DNA of 64,000 nt, from assembly GCA_026874595.1 (NCBI GenBank), contig CM049317.1, positions 19,365,882 through 19,429,881 on the forward strand, given 5' to 3'. Of this stretch, positions 25,364 to 33,592 are shown piece after piece; position 1 is the stretch's first letter, and each line of letters starts with the position of its first letter. This DNA is from Sipunculus nudus (taxonomy: Eukaryota; Annelida; Sipuncula; Golfingiida; Sipunculidae). Below the pieces are notes generated by a model. That model was not told the DNA's origin, did no database searches, and saw only the letters and a list, made by a program, of their open reading frames with translations. The position numbers and the translations under genes were made by a program.

Positions 25364-26650
25364 CAAACAAACACAGCGAACAGCCAATAAACTAAATCAC
25401 CCCTCCCTCTCTCTAATAATTAATCGTTGGCATTTCAAATATCCTGGGGGTTCTCCCCTTTAATAAAAAAAAAAAATCCAGGAATAAACGATCATGTATA
25501 GGTTTAGTCTTGGGCATATAAAGTAAGATATTTCATAAACATTGGGGATGACGTCATAGATCGAAGGATTACCTGGGACCTATGGAATAGCGACTAGGAT
25601 TATTTGCGCTGGCGCCAGTCTGTTTCCAGATTTCCCTTCCGGTGTCAGGTTCAAGTGCAATTAGGTCATTCCATGGTGTGCAGAAGATGAGAAGTTCTCT
25701 ACCTGAATAACGTAACCATTATAGTTAAATGAATTATAAAACGTATGTTTATTAAAATGTTAACCTATGTACAGTCCACCATTTCAAACGTCTCAATAAT
25801 TAGTTGCTACTTTGCTCCCATATTCATAATGGCGGGGCACATGATGTTACATTTACCAGCGAACTTGCTATATACGTTAACAAATAACAATGATAATAAA
25901 TGGGTTTATAACATTATTTCCAATTATTAAGCATAAAATTTATCATAATTTATACAGGATTTCTTCTTTGTGGGACTTTCAGGTAGATTTTTCAGAAACT
26001 GATTAGACACCATGTTTGCTTAATACCCAGTAAACGCTTCAGAAACATAGTTTGGGATACAAAGTTTAATTGTCTAATTTTGGATAACACATAACCAACA
26101 GCTTTCTTATCCGCACGTTTCATGAGGGTTCTGAAACTCAAGTTGTAACAGCGGGTTTTAGGCGCAAATATTAGGCGTTTTTAATAAATGTGTACCTGCA
26201 TTTCGTTTTTTTTTTCAGAGTGGAAGTATCTCCCAATATGATATTTAGCATTTGATCAATTATTTCCCTCTACATTGAAACAATAGCTGCAAAGTGCTTC
26301 ATTTTTTTCTTAGTTTCATAGTCATTTTGTAGAGACAATAAATCCATTCTATGCTATGGATACATCAAGCCCAACTTCTTGATGTAAATTATCTCCCCTC
26401 AACCATGTTTTTATCTGTATATGAGTAAGGTGTAAGGTAGAGACTGGTTGAAGTGATAGAAACCTACCCTCTACCGATCCATCTGGAACCATGATGGGCG
26501 TGGCTTCGTGAGCGTATGCGTTATTCCCCGCCTCCCCATAGTGGTACGTCCAGGCAACCTTCACTTGATTGACGTTGTCACGGTTGATCTGGGTGAGTTT
26601 GGAGAACCTGTGCCCCTTCTCGTTATTCCCGTAATGAGGCCAGTAATTCT
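9176..26650 (-). CDS. PQQ-type quinoprotein dehydrogenase-like protein, gene B (12 exons, near complete)
   Basis: Exons in transcript order: 26650-26468, 25702-25573, 25035-24888, 23844-23733, 20137-19940, 19314-19157, 17451-17383, 15598-15509, 13116-12946, 12450-12318, 10824-10581 and 9563-9176. They join in frame with no internal stop to give 674 codons including TAA. The order of motifs is that of quinoprotein dehydrogenases: an N-terminal NYWPHYGNNEKGHRFS and QINRDNV block, LIALEPDTGREIW, CRGLATW, ACDAATGNFCPEFGDG, WNGTKGIAGGNVWAP, WGGNR, HDLWNYD, LTKMG and GGEDQRLWAYD. The probable catalytic Asp (HDLW) and Lys (TK.G) are conserved. The protein is likely exported and GPI-anchored. Only the first exon (signal peptide) is missing from my model; the first exon listed begins in phase 1, so at least one coding exon lies upstream of 26650. 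Introns rule out bacterial contamination. Confidence 0.92.
9798..10019. repeat. Two (AT)n microsatellites with a GTGT/GTAT stretch between them
   Basis: AT runs at about 9798-9841 and 9956-10019 in the gene B intron between exons b12 and b11. Confidence 0.9.
10581..10824 (-). CDS. Gene B exon b11
   Basis: A 244-nt exon, phase 1 to 2 (acceptor AATTAAG, donor GTTTGT). It reads RQLLRNNETSTGYCGSGPMS, then IPCYKPPWARLVAVDLRQGK and ILKKEYGA. Confidence 0.9.
10851..11508. repeat. Possible solo LTR
   Basis: A ~658-bp segment inside a gene B intron that begins TGTTACA and ends TTAACA, with more GC than the flanking intron. Its start resembles the LTR at 30724 only over the first bases, and one internal stretch (CAATGAGTTAG near 11000) resembles CAATGAATTAG near 30960. 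I found no clear target-site duplication, so this is a weak call. Confidence 0.3.
12318..12450 (-). CDS. Gene B exon b10 (PGELGGGNW)
   Basis: A 133-nt exon, phase 0 to 1 (acceptor TTTTGTAG, donor GTAGGT). It reads IYTPTQTDRSTLWVPGELGG, then GNWMSLAVDPDRQVAYLPLN. It was found by comparison with gene A exon a5; no methionine precedes it. Confidence 0.9.
12946..13116 (-). CDS. Gene B exon b9
   Basis: A 171-nt phase 0-0 exon (acceptor ATCATCTAG, donor GTAAGG). It begins MPDDYAWPTQPFPVGELGHL and ends IPNGTGQ. Its first 45 bases and the preceding intron end are the template of a decayed ~98-bp tandem array at 13171-14709. Confidence 0.92.
13171..14715 (-). repeat. ~98-bp tandem array of decayed exon b9 junction copies
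   Basis: Copies at about 13171-13206, 13308-13352, 14566-14610 and 14665-14709 repeat the intron end and first ~15 codons of exon b9. Minus-strand reading gives MLDDLAKLNQTFPMA, TLDDHTLPNQTFLLA, MLGDHAPLNKTFPLA and a copy with a stop ending AWSAQTFPWA, against MPDDYAWPTQPFPVG in the real exon. The spacing is 98-99 bp once the 1,158-bp transposon at 13376-14533 and its TA duplication are removed. An AG dinucleotide precedes three of the copies, so old 3' splice sites may persist. Confidence 0.8.
13376..14533. mobile_element. Tigger/pogo-like DNA transposon, non-autonomous, with TIRs and TA target duplication
   Basis: The left end CAGTCTAACCTCTTTCATTC and the reverse complement of the right end, CAGTCTAATCTCTCATTCGC, form terminal inverted repeats. 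TA flanks both ends (13374-13375 and 14534-14535). The TIR sequence, with CCGCCAACCTCGCCTA nearby, is typical of mariner/Tigger (pogo) elements. Removing it restores the 98-bp array spacing exactly, which independently fixes both boundaries. Two overlapping ORFs at 13817-14357 may be remnants of a transposase C-terminus, but I see no DDE domain. Confidence 0.8.
15509..15598 (-). CDS. Gene B exon b8 (catalytic-Lys loop)
   Basis: A 90-nt phase 0-0 exon (acceptor GTCGCAG, donor GTAATA) reading LTKMGMLFILDALTGKPLYP, then VEERPVPPTQ. Confidence 0.9.
15818..16070. repeat. 29-bp minisatellite
   Basis: About eight to nine near-identical units of GATTGACACGGCCTAGGTGA followed by TAATGCAAT, in the intron between exons b8 and b7. 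The edge copies diverge (ATGACTGAAATGGCC). Each unit holds the palindrome GGCCTAGG/CCTAGG. Confidence 0.9.
16804..16923. repeat. Two-copy direct repeat (~73-bp spacing)
   Basis: ATCTGCAGGTGAACATAAAA and ATCTGCAGGCGAACATAAAA, each followed by CTAAAACACATTGAGAA, occur in direct order in a gene B intron. Confidence 0.75.
17383..17451 (-). CDS. Gene B exon b7
   Basis: A 69-nt phase 0-0 exon (acceptor CTTTCAG, donor GTAAAG) reading DVACQPVAVTIDHEGTQKKA. Confidence 0.9.
17460..17500. repeat. (AT)n microsatellite
   Basis: An AT run about ten bases beyond the 5' (acceptor) side of gene B exon b7, so it lies at or beside the polypyrimidine/branch region of that intron. Confidence 0.9.
19157..19314 (-). 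CDS. Gene B exon b6 (WGGNR, HDLWNY)
   Basis: A 158-nt exon (acceptor ATGATAG, donor GTGAGT) encoding TVYLPTSSAHYDFWGGNRMG, then VVALDAETGEMKW and RHDLWNY. It is the counterpart of gene A exon a1. Confidence 0.92.
19940..20137 (-). CDS. Gene B exon b5
   Basis: A 198-nt exon, phase 1 to 1 (acceptor TGTTTCAG, donor GTACCC). It encodes LSDGISMNGPYGQPRGFHCR, the GRRKWVFYPIPQ segment and WNGTKGIAGGNVWAPIGADA. The GG..VWAP.. stretch is a conserved PQQ-site-facing motif in the family. Confidence 0.9.
20138..23732 (-). other. Gene B intron (b4-b5)
   Basis: A 3.6-kb AT-rich intron. It holds a ~167-bp tandem repeat (22704-23140) and otherwise no recognisable element. Confidence 0.6.
22704..23140. repeat. 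~167-bp diverged tandem repeat (2.5 copies)
   Basis: Units start at about 22704, 22871 and 23037. They share a TATGGTTCCATT(T)GAA block, a GACCGTG/GACCAGG block, TTCTTGAGATATT and GCATATTGAAATTTGAAC. Copies are diverged, implying age. Confidence 0.6.
23733..23844 (-). CDS. Gene B exon b4
   Basis: A 112-nt exon, phase 0 to 1 (acceptor CTCACAAG, donor GTACGT). It reads GKLNLTVENVVPDNGNRQVY, then STGPVVVGDTVVIGD, matching the blade that precedes the D/N-L..G substrate-side loop in this family. Confidence 0.85.
24346..24505. repeat. Two-copy direct repeat
   Basis: CAAATATATGAAGGTTCACA occurs twice about 100 bp apart, each preceded by a TAAACTTGGTT block. Confidence 0.7.
24888..25035 (-). CDS. 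Gene B exon b3
   Basis: A 148-nt exon, phase 2 to 0 (acceptor CCACAAG, donor GTAAGT). It encodes CRGLATWIDPL, MVYMGTLAAMLVACDAATGN and FCPEFGDG. The CRG, GTL.A.L.A.DA.TG and FGDG motifs are strong quinoprotein signatures. Confidence 0.88.
25281..25361. repeat. (AC)n(AT)n microsatellite
   Basis: Long AT run preceded by ACACACATACAT in the b2-b3 intron of gene B. Confidence 0.95.
25573..25702 (-). CDS. Gene B exon b2
   Basis: A 130-nt exon, phase 1 to 2 (acceptor TTATTCAG, donor GTAATC). It reads RELLIFCTPWNDLIALEPDT, then GREIWKQTGA and ends at SRYSIGP. This is a propeller blade with the DxxTGxxxW signature. Confidence 0.88.
26468..26650 (-). CDS. Gene B exon b1 (first identified; N-terminal quinoprotein block)
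   Basis: A 183-nt exon (acceptor TTCTCTAG, donor GTAGGT), phase 1 to 1. It encodes NYWPHYGNNEKGHRFSKLTQ, then INRDNVNQVKVAWTYHYGE and EATPIMVPDGSVE. The pattern of an early YG..., QIN..NV, AW.YH.GE and TPI is typical of the start of the mature quinoprotein domain. Confidence 0.88.
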
Positions 26651-26764
26651 CTAGAGAACATGCAACAGGCAGATTTTTTACTAATATTCATAGAAAGAAT
26701 CGTGGAAAAATTATATGTCAGTAGGAAAAAAATGTCAACAAAACCAACAGAACAACCATTCTGA

Positions 26765-27260
26765 CTGATTATTCCAGTGATGTGGGATCCGAGTCCGAAC
26801 TTGGACTCTAGTCCGGACTCGCGTCCACTGTTAAAGGACTCGGACTTGGACCCGAGATTCATGGACCTGGACTTGTACTCGAACTCGGAGGTTGGATCAG
26901 GCCGAGTCCAGTTGAAAAAAATGCTCGGCCATGCACTTTCATAAAGAAAATACATTCACGAACACCAACATAATATTAGGGTTTTAAAGAATATTTACTT
27001 AGCTTTAGTTCGGCATGGGGAGTTAAATGAAATTAAACAGTCAACTAAAATATGGGTAAACTAATACACCTGATAATCTAAAGTGTCTGTTTATAATTTC
27101 TTTTAAACCGAAGATTTGTACTGGCCTCTGACTAAGACATTTACTCGGGTTGGAAGTGACTTGGACTCGAAGAAGATGGACTTGGACTTGAACCTAAAGG
27201 CCTTTGATTTTGACTTGGACTCGACTGGCCTGAACACGGACTTGCACTGGGACTTATATT
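26765..27260. repeat. Inverted arms of a GGACTTGGACTC-type repeat
   Basis: The left arm (about 26775-26905) and right arm (about 27135-27255) are both built of six-base units such as GGACTC, GGACTT and GAACTC, separated by about 230 bp. The organisation resembles a foldback/MITE-type element. It lies just upstream of the first identified gene B exon. Confidence 0.55.
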
Positions 27261-27286
27261 ATATTATTTTCCCTAACTTTTTTAAA

Positions 27287-27682
27287 ATAAAGAAAGGAAA
27301 TTTGAAATTGGAAATTTTTGCTTCAGGCCTCATAAGAAAATGAATAGAAATGTTCTTCTGCAAAAACTGAGTTCAGCTCATACAAAACTGATATTATAAT
27401 GTTTTGCTATTGCCCAATGTATCAACTGATAATATCATGTGATTTGAAATACAGTCCTTGACCTACAGAGCATAGAGGGTGTAAACATGTAAGCCTACAC
27501 GGGGATTGACGTCTTCATAAATTATAAAAAAAAGTTACTAGATATAATTAACCCATATGCTATATATATTGAGCTAGGATAGAGATGTAATATGTGCTGA
27601 GTTGAACAAATTTTCTTATATTATTTGTATAAAGAAAATTTGAAATTGGAAATGTTTGCTTCAGGCCGCATAAGATTCGGTT
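27287..27682. repeat. Two-copy direct repeat flanking ~290 bp
   Basis: AATTTGAAATTGGAAATTTT followed by TGCTTCAGGCCTCATAAGA recurs near 27632-27672 as AATTTGAAATTGGAAATGTT and TGCTTCAGGCCGCATAAGA. Confidence 0.75.
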
Positions 27683-27750
27683 GTCACGACAACAGTTACG
27701 TGTAAATGCATGCTTGCAAAGAGGTTGTCCAAAGTTTTTTTTATAGAATG

Positions 27751-27756
<6 letters not shown>

Positions 27757-27803
<47 letters not shown>

Positions 27804-27832
27804 ATATAAATATATATAAATATATATAAAAT
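27757..27832. repeat. (AT)n-rich microsatellite
   Basis: AT/TATAAA repeat between gene B and the retroelement. Confidence 0.9.
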
Positions 27833-28389
27833 GAACGTGAATATTAAAGCTGTTAGGCTATCACATATATGTGCACCACCACTTTTCGGTGAGAATCAAA
27901 TAAATTATTAATTAATTTTATTAATATTAATTAGTTCACAGGTAAAAAATGAGCTTTGAAAAAGCATTTGATTATGTTCATATTAGAAACCTTAAGCTCA
28001 CCTGGATTTCCATAAGCCAGCCGTGTTAAGGCGAGTAATATGAATAACCCCTTCATTCTGATACAGAGTGTTTAATGTTTTGACGGTTCAAATCCTGTCG
28101 GGTAATGTCCGGCACTGATGTGCCCCAGCGAATTTTACCGTAACTTATTTCTTTTACCTCTGTCCCACATATCAATCAGCATATTCTATATGTGTTCGTC
28201 ATTTCTTGCCATATCATGATAAATTACCAGTCCATCCGGGCTTCAAAGAAGCTACCAAACCCAACCGACGATACGAGCAATTGCATATCACTGATAAAGG
28301 GAGATAATGTAGACAATATTAATATATATGGGTACTTAATTTTCTGTCATGAACTGGAGATAATAAAAAGTTCTGACATCAATGCAAAC

Positions 28390-29080
28390 CTCACCTATGT
28401 ATCGAAAATAAGTAGCTTTTGGATTACCAAAATCCGTCCAGTCTTACCAAGGGTCTAATTTTATGTCTGGCTTATTCCAGCAAGTTTTGCTTGAGCTAGG
28501 TATAAAACAGTACAGCTCTTCGTCATACCATCCTGAAAGTCAGGGCGCCCTCGAGCGTTTTCAGCAGACATAAAAAAAAAACATGATTAGGACCTATTGC
28601 TATGGCACGAAAGACTGGGATGACAGAATCCACCTATTGCTGTTTGCTGTCAGATAACCATTTCAAGAGTCCTTGGGTTTCAGTCCCTTTGAACCAGTTG
28701 TCAGACACTCAGTCCGAGGTTCATTAAAACTGCTTAAAGAAAAACTCTTGTGTGAAAATCCTGATTTTCTTAGTTTACTGCAGTATGTCTCAGACTTTCA
28801 CACTTAACTACACAATGCTTGTGAGAATGCAAAGTCTAATCTAAAATCTGAACAAAGAAAAAATGAAAACATAGTATGACAAGCACACTGTAAGTAGGAC
28901 GTTTGAACCTGATGAAAAGGTCCTTGCCTTACTACCCATCCCTGGCAGACCTCTTCAAGCTAGGTATTTTGGTCCTCACATGGTTGACAAGAAAGTCAGT
29001 GATTTAAATTACATACTGTTAACACCAGATAGGCGTAAGAAAAACAACTATGCCATGTTAACATGTTGAAACCAAATTAT
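28390..29080 (+). pseudogene. Integrase pseudogene fragment (Ty3/gypsy)
   Basis: Recognisable pieces are FGLPKSVQS, QGSNFMSGLF, YHPESQGALERFQQT, DWDDRIHLLLFAVR, SLGFSPFEPVVRHSVRG and PLQARYFGPHMV. The second catalytic acidic residue of the D,D-35-E triad, expected before QGSNF, is Tyr here (codon 28445-28447). The Glu of QGALERF is retained. A stop interrupts it at 28571, another follows FAVR, and reading frame changes occur near 28870-28890 and 29055. Confidence 0.85.
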
Positions 29081-30599
29081 GACAGAAATAGCACATCAGA
29101 TGTTGTACATAATGTAACTGCTGTTAATTGTGTAAAAACTGACACTGACCCAATTAAAGTAGATACTGATTATAAGTGTGATTTAGACATACAGTGTGGA
29201 ACAGTACTACTAAAAAACTCAGACGTGCCTAACAACCTGGATGCTAACCTGTCACACCTTACCGCACAACAACAACAAGACCTCAAGAACCTGCTGCAGA
29301 ATTATGAACAGTTGTTTAGTGACATTCCAAGCGAACAAACATATTGTGCCATGACGTCGATGTTGGCGAGGCAAGCGCAGTCAAGCAGCATCCTGATAGA
29401 CTGAAACCAGAAAAGCAAAAGTATCTACAAGATGAGGTTCAATATTTGTTGGACAATGATTTTATTGAACCTAGTAACAGTAACTTGAGTTCACCATGTA
29501 TTCTTTTGCCAAAACCTGATGGAAGTTACCATATGTGCACAGATCATCGAAAACTTAACTCTGTCATCAAGACTTACACATTCCCGATTCCGAGGATCGA
29601 TGATTGTATTGATAGAGTCGGTAGCTTCAGATATGTTTCCAAGTTTGACTTGTTAAAAAGATTCCGCTGACAGAACGAGCGAAAGAAGTGTCCGCAAGGA
29701 CTGTATCAGTATAAAATTATGCCGTTTGGCATGAAGAAATCGCCAGCCACGTTCCAGCGCCGCATCCATATGGTTTTAAAGGATATTCAGGGCAATGACG
29801 CATACATTGATGACCTCGTCGTGTACAGCGCACCTGGGAGAAACATCTGCAAATTCTTCGGGACCTCTTCGAAAGACTCAGCGAAGCACGTCTGACCGTC
29901 AACTTAGTCAAATCTAAGTTTTATCATACACCAGTAACATTTTTGAGTCATATTGATGTGCAGGGTCAAGTAAAACCGGTTGATGCTAAAGTAAGTGCTA
30001 TTTCTGCATTTCCTAGACCAGAAAAAAAACAAATAATGTGTTTTCTTGGTATGGTTGGATACTACAGAAAGTTTTGTCCAAATTTTTCTGCTGTAGCTGA
30101 ACCTTTAGCTAATTTGTTAAAGAAGAAACAAAGGTTTGTATGGAATGTTCAGTGTAAAAATGCATTTCAAAATGTGAAAGCAATTCTGCAAAGTTCACCA
30201 ATTTTGGCAGCTCCAGACTTTTCTGTACCCTTTAAGTTACCCGTAGATGCTAATGATACTGCTGCTGGTGATGTGTTGTTACAAAAAGACATAGATCATC
30301 CAATTTGTTATTTTTCAAGAAAGTTTGATGCAAACCAGACAAACTACTCCACTATTGAACAGGAATGTTTGGCTTTGATTTTGGCATTGCAACATTTTGA
30401 AGTTTATGTTACTTCATCAGTCAAGCCTATCATTGTCTTCACTGATCACAATCCCCTCACTTTCATTAACAAGTTAAAGTGTAAAAATCAAAGATTGTTG
30501 AGATGGAGTTTGATTATAATCTTAAAATCAGACACATTAAGGGGAAAGACAATGTACTTGCTGATTGCTTATCAAGATTTAAATGTAAAAAAATGTTGA
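29063..30599 (+). pseudogene. Reverse transcriptase-RNase H pseudogene (Ty3/gypsy)
   Basis: The RT reading shifts frame near 29340 and is broken again near 29670 (TGA) and within 29820-29940. Motifs seen are SSPCILLPKPDGSY, DHRKLNSV, FGMKKSPATFQRR and the catalytic YIDDLVVYS (codons at 29803-29814). From 29943 an open stretch of 218 codons carries the RT connection (FLGMVGYYRKFCPNFSAVAE) and RNase H, with acidic residues in PVDAND, STIEQE and FTDHNPL. The final part ends DNVLADCLSRF in an overlapping frame from 30503. Confidence 0.9.
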
Positions 30600-30712
30600 A
30601 AACGAGATGTTTATGTAATGTTGTAAATAAGATGGTTTTGAATTGTTGTAAAAATTTAGTGATTGTGATCGCAAAAAGAAAGTTTTAAGAGAAAACTTCC
30701 TTTTTTTCTTAC

Positions 30713-30723
30713 AGGAGGGGGAA
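30713..30723 (+). other. Polypurine tract
   Basis: AGGAGGGGGAA lies immediately before the TGTTACAGG LTR start, the expected plus-strand primer position. Confidence 0.75.
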
Positions 30724-31361
30724 TGTTACAGGTGTGTGTTTTATTGTGCGGAGGAGTGTTACTTGTTTCTGTTGACTTTCTGTAGCGCAGGCATAGATCT
30801 TTGCCATGGGAGCCTCGCTTGTTGGGCGCTGGCTCGCGTGTGGAGTCTGAAGCGTAGAGACATAGCGTTCCTTTTTGTTCTAGATGTTTCGGGTCTGTTC
30901 ATGTGCGTGTGTATGGTTCTTTGAAATTTTCCATTTCTAGAATTTTCGGGTGAGAAGCAATGAATTAGGGGCTGTGCTTAGAGCCGGCAGAAAGTAAATT
31001 ACCAGCAAGCACTAAGAGTATTACTTTCTCGTCATTTATGGGACCCTACTGATAATTGATAATTGCAGTGGTGTCAGATATTTAACGGGTTTTATGCAGA
31101 TTTAATACGGACTGTCTCTAGTATGCCTTTGGATTATTACTATTTACGTTGATTATTGGTGTTAAAGGACTTTAGTTGAGCCTTGACAGTGCTGGTATCC
31201 AGAAATCAAAGCTTAGGATCCGGACATTCTGGTACATTCTTTGTTCATTTCCCTAGACGTTTCACGCTGCCTATTGTTACTGAATCTGATTGTTTTTATC
31301 TCCGCACCAAAATCTGTGCTCCTCACGATTACGTGATCTGTTGTTATTAGGTTCCATAACA
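30724..31361 (+). repeat. 3' LTR (candidate)
   Basis: Begins TGTTACAGG directly after the polypurine tract. The 3' end is inferred at ATAACA, giving TGTTA...TAACA ends and a 638-bp LTR. No second LTR exists in the window to confirm the 3' boundary. Confidence 0.6.
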
Positions 31362-33211
31362 CTTAGCATTTAGTGTTTCTCTGAAACAGCCTATATCATT
31401 TAGCAGCGTATCTTCCATTTATAAAGAAGCAGGAATTCTACACTGTGGGGACCTTCAGCTGGGGTTGTGCATGAATCTCATAAACTGGCTGTTGGCAAGT
31501 TCACCCAGGCATACGGTTTACGTAATGAAGCACTCATATATTCCAACTCATTTAAACCAGACAACCTTATCTGATCACAAGTATGACCAAAGGTACTGAA
31601 ATATGTCTAATCCTTGCTTATTTTTCTTTTACCTTTTTTGTTTCCGATTAATTTACGACATTCTATAAACTGAGCCGGTTTGGTGTTAAGTATACCATTG
31701 GGCCTTAGATTATGTATTTGCTTTAGTTATGTGACTAAACTATGAGTTTTTATTCTGTCTGGGGTTATCTATCTCGGTGGAAAGTCACAGTCCAAAATTT
31801 CAAAATTGCCATCAGGTTTTGCACCACTTGACCAGAGCACTTGCCAGTGCAGTGAGTGTTGTTAGTGTAACAGTATAACACACCTGCTTCAAATTCGAAA
31901 GTGATTGCAAATCGCGATGTACAGATTGTATATTCACAGAAGCAATCAACAGGTTTAAAGATACGTACGATGTTCTAACGGGTTCAAAAAACTAAAGAAT
32001 CCTGCACAGATCGTCTTACATGTTCAACAGTGCTTCACAGAAACAAATCGTGCCATGGCTTTCATAATACAAAGCGTGAAACCAGAACCATCTGGCGGGA
32101 ACGCGTGTGTAGTATTTATATTTCCGATCAAACACACACATATATTCGAACCGCCAAAATATGGAACATTTCGAGCTCTTGTGTATACCAATAAACGAAG
32201 CATAATGAAAGTTGCATACAAATTAACAGCATAGTGTATGGTATAGATGTAGCTGTCCGGTGGTAATTTTTATATATTTTTACTTCAACACAATACAAAG
32301 GCGTGGGAGGGTCGCCTATGCAAAATAAAGTTCATGACTTCATTTATCCAATCCATCCACCATTCCTCAAAAACTCTTACATATCCGCATATGCATGCAT
32401 GCATAGCCTTCCCGCACGTATAAAGGAGCGATTGGGACTTTCTAAAGACCCTATGAAGACTTTCTGTATAGAAAATTATGGGGACCCTATGATCACCTTA
32501 AAGGTCTTCAGATTGACTAGTTACAGTGTATCAATAGATGGTTCGAGGGTAATACGTGTAAATGAGACAGGGAAAAGGCCTGTTGCCTATAGTATACGGC
32601 AAAACACAAAAATGAAATTGGTATCCAGTTAAAAATGGCAATGATACCCAAGTATAGATTTTCTCAACAATACATAAAAGAGACGTAAGGTATCACAAGT
32701 AGGAACAGTATATTCACTTCACGTAGAAAATTAACAATGCTAATGTGGTACCCTTTGTCCTGGTGAAGTTGAATGATATTCGAATGTGTAAATGCTTTAA
32801 CGCTTACTGCCTTAATGATTTTTTTACAGGTTAACGCACGGTACGATATCCAATTTTAGGATAATGTTCATATATACACTCGGAGGTTTGAAAAAAGAGG
32901 CTTGTATTCACGCTTGGTACTGTGTTTTGGGACTTTAATTTAGAAGCTACTACCCAAGCAACCGCACGTTATCATACTAAAAACCTTACTAAACATATAA
33001 AAAAAGAAAATCCCTTGAACCTTTTCTACCAAAAAGCCAGAAAACGCCGCTCTACAGCACTTGGGATGTTCGTTTTGTTATTACTCTCATGATAGGCCTG
33101 TAATATATGGCGAAACGTCTAAAAGCACACGCTTTACAAGGGCATCTAAAGGCAAGTAAAACAAACGAGCGTTTGACTATGATGACCTTTACAAATTCCA
33201 CTCATATGCAA
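31362..33211. other. No recognised gene
   Basis: AT-rich intergenic sequence. An ORF of 109 codons at 32303-32632 matches nothing I know and has no splice or domain support. Confidence 0.5.
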
Positions 33212-33592
33212 ACTAGGCCTGTGAATTGTGAGAGCCATTACAGTCGATTCAATTATTGATTATTTCCCTTCGATTGAATTCGCGATTCAATTCTTACTCA
33301 AGTAATCAATTAAGTCTAGTAGTTGGTTAAAGTTAATATTTATGTATACATTTTGTTAGTACATGCATGTTCTAAGCGCTGCGACACAGCATGCGCAAGT
33401 TAGCTCTGTTAGTAGGAGGAATTGAGTTTTAACTATTGCATCGACTGGGCCAGTCTAACTGCCATGTCACATTTGAGAGTTAACAGAGGACTTCGGGATG
33501 GTACATGCAAAAAAAAAAATAATAATTGAAATGAATCGATTCACAGGTTAATAATCGATTACAATTTAATCGGGGGCTTGCAATTCAAGGCA
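33212..33592. mobile_element. hAT-like MITE with imperfect terminal inverted repeats
   Basis: The left end GCCTGTGAATTGTGAGAGCC with a following ATTCAATTATTGATTA matches the inverted right end GCCTTGAATTGCAAGCCCCC with TTGTAATCGATTATTA. ATCGATT/GATTCAAT motifs crowd both ends, as in the widespread TAGGGCTG...ATTAATCG type of hAT MITE. The interior is non-coding. Confidence 0.6.

Larger units (their letters stand above)
28390..31361 (+). mobile_element. Decayed Ty3/gypsy LTR retrotransposon with integrase upstream of RT (Gmr1-like order)
   Basis: The order along the strand is integrase fragment, linker, reverse transcriptase, RNase H, polypurine tract, LTR. The integrase C-terminus leads directly (with one frame change) into an HVNMLKP segment that continues into the RT-side ORF, so the order is original and not two elements abutting. 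Ty3/gypsy elements normally have integrase last. The group described with integrase first is the Gmr1-like group (family knowledge). Gag, protease, the N-terminal half of integrase and a 5' LTR are absent. Multiple stops and frameshifts make it non-functional. Confidence 0.85.

Noticed and set aside
147-26650. Bacterial contamination as the source of the quinoprotein sequences
   Set aside because: Both genes are split by many GT/AG introns containing eukaryotic repeats.
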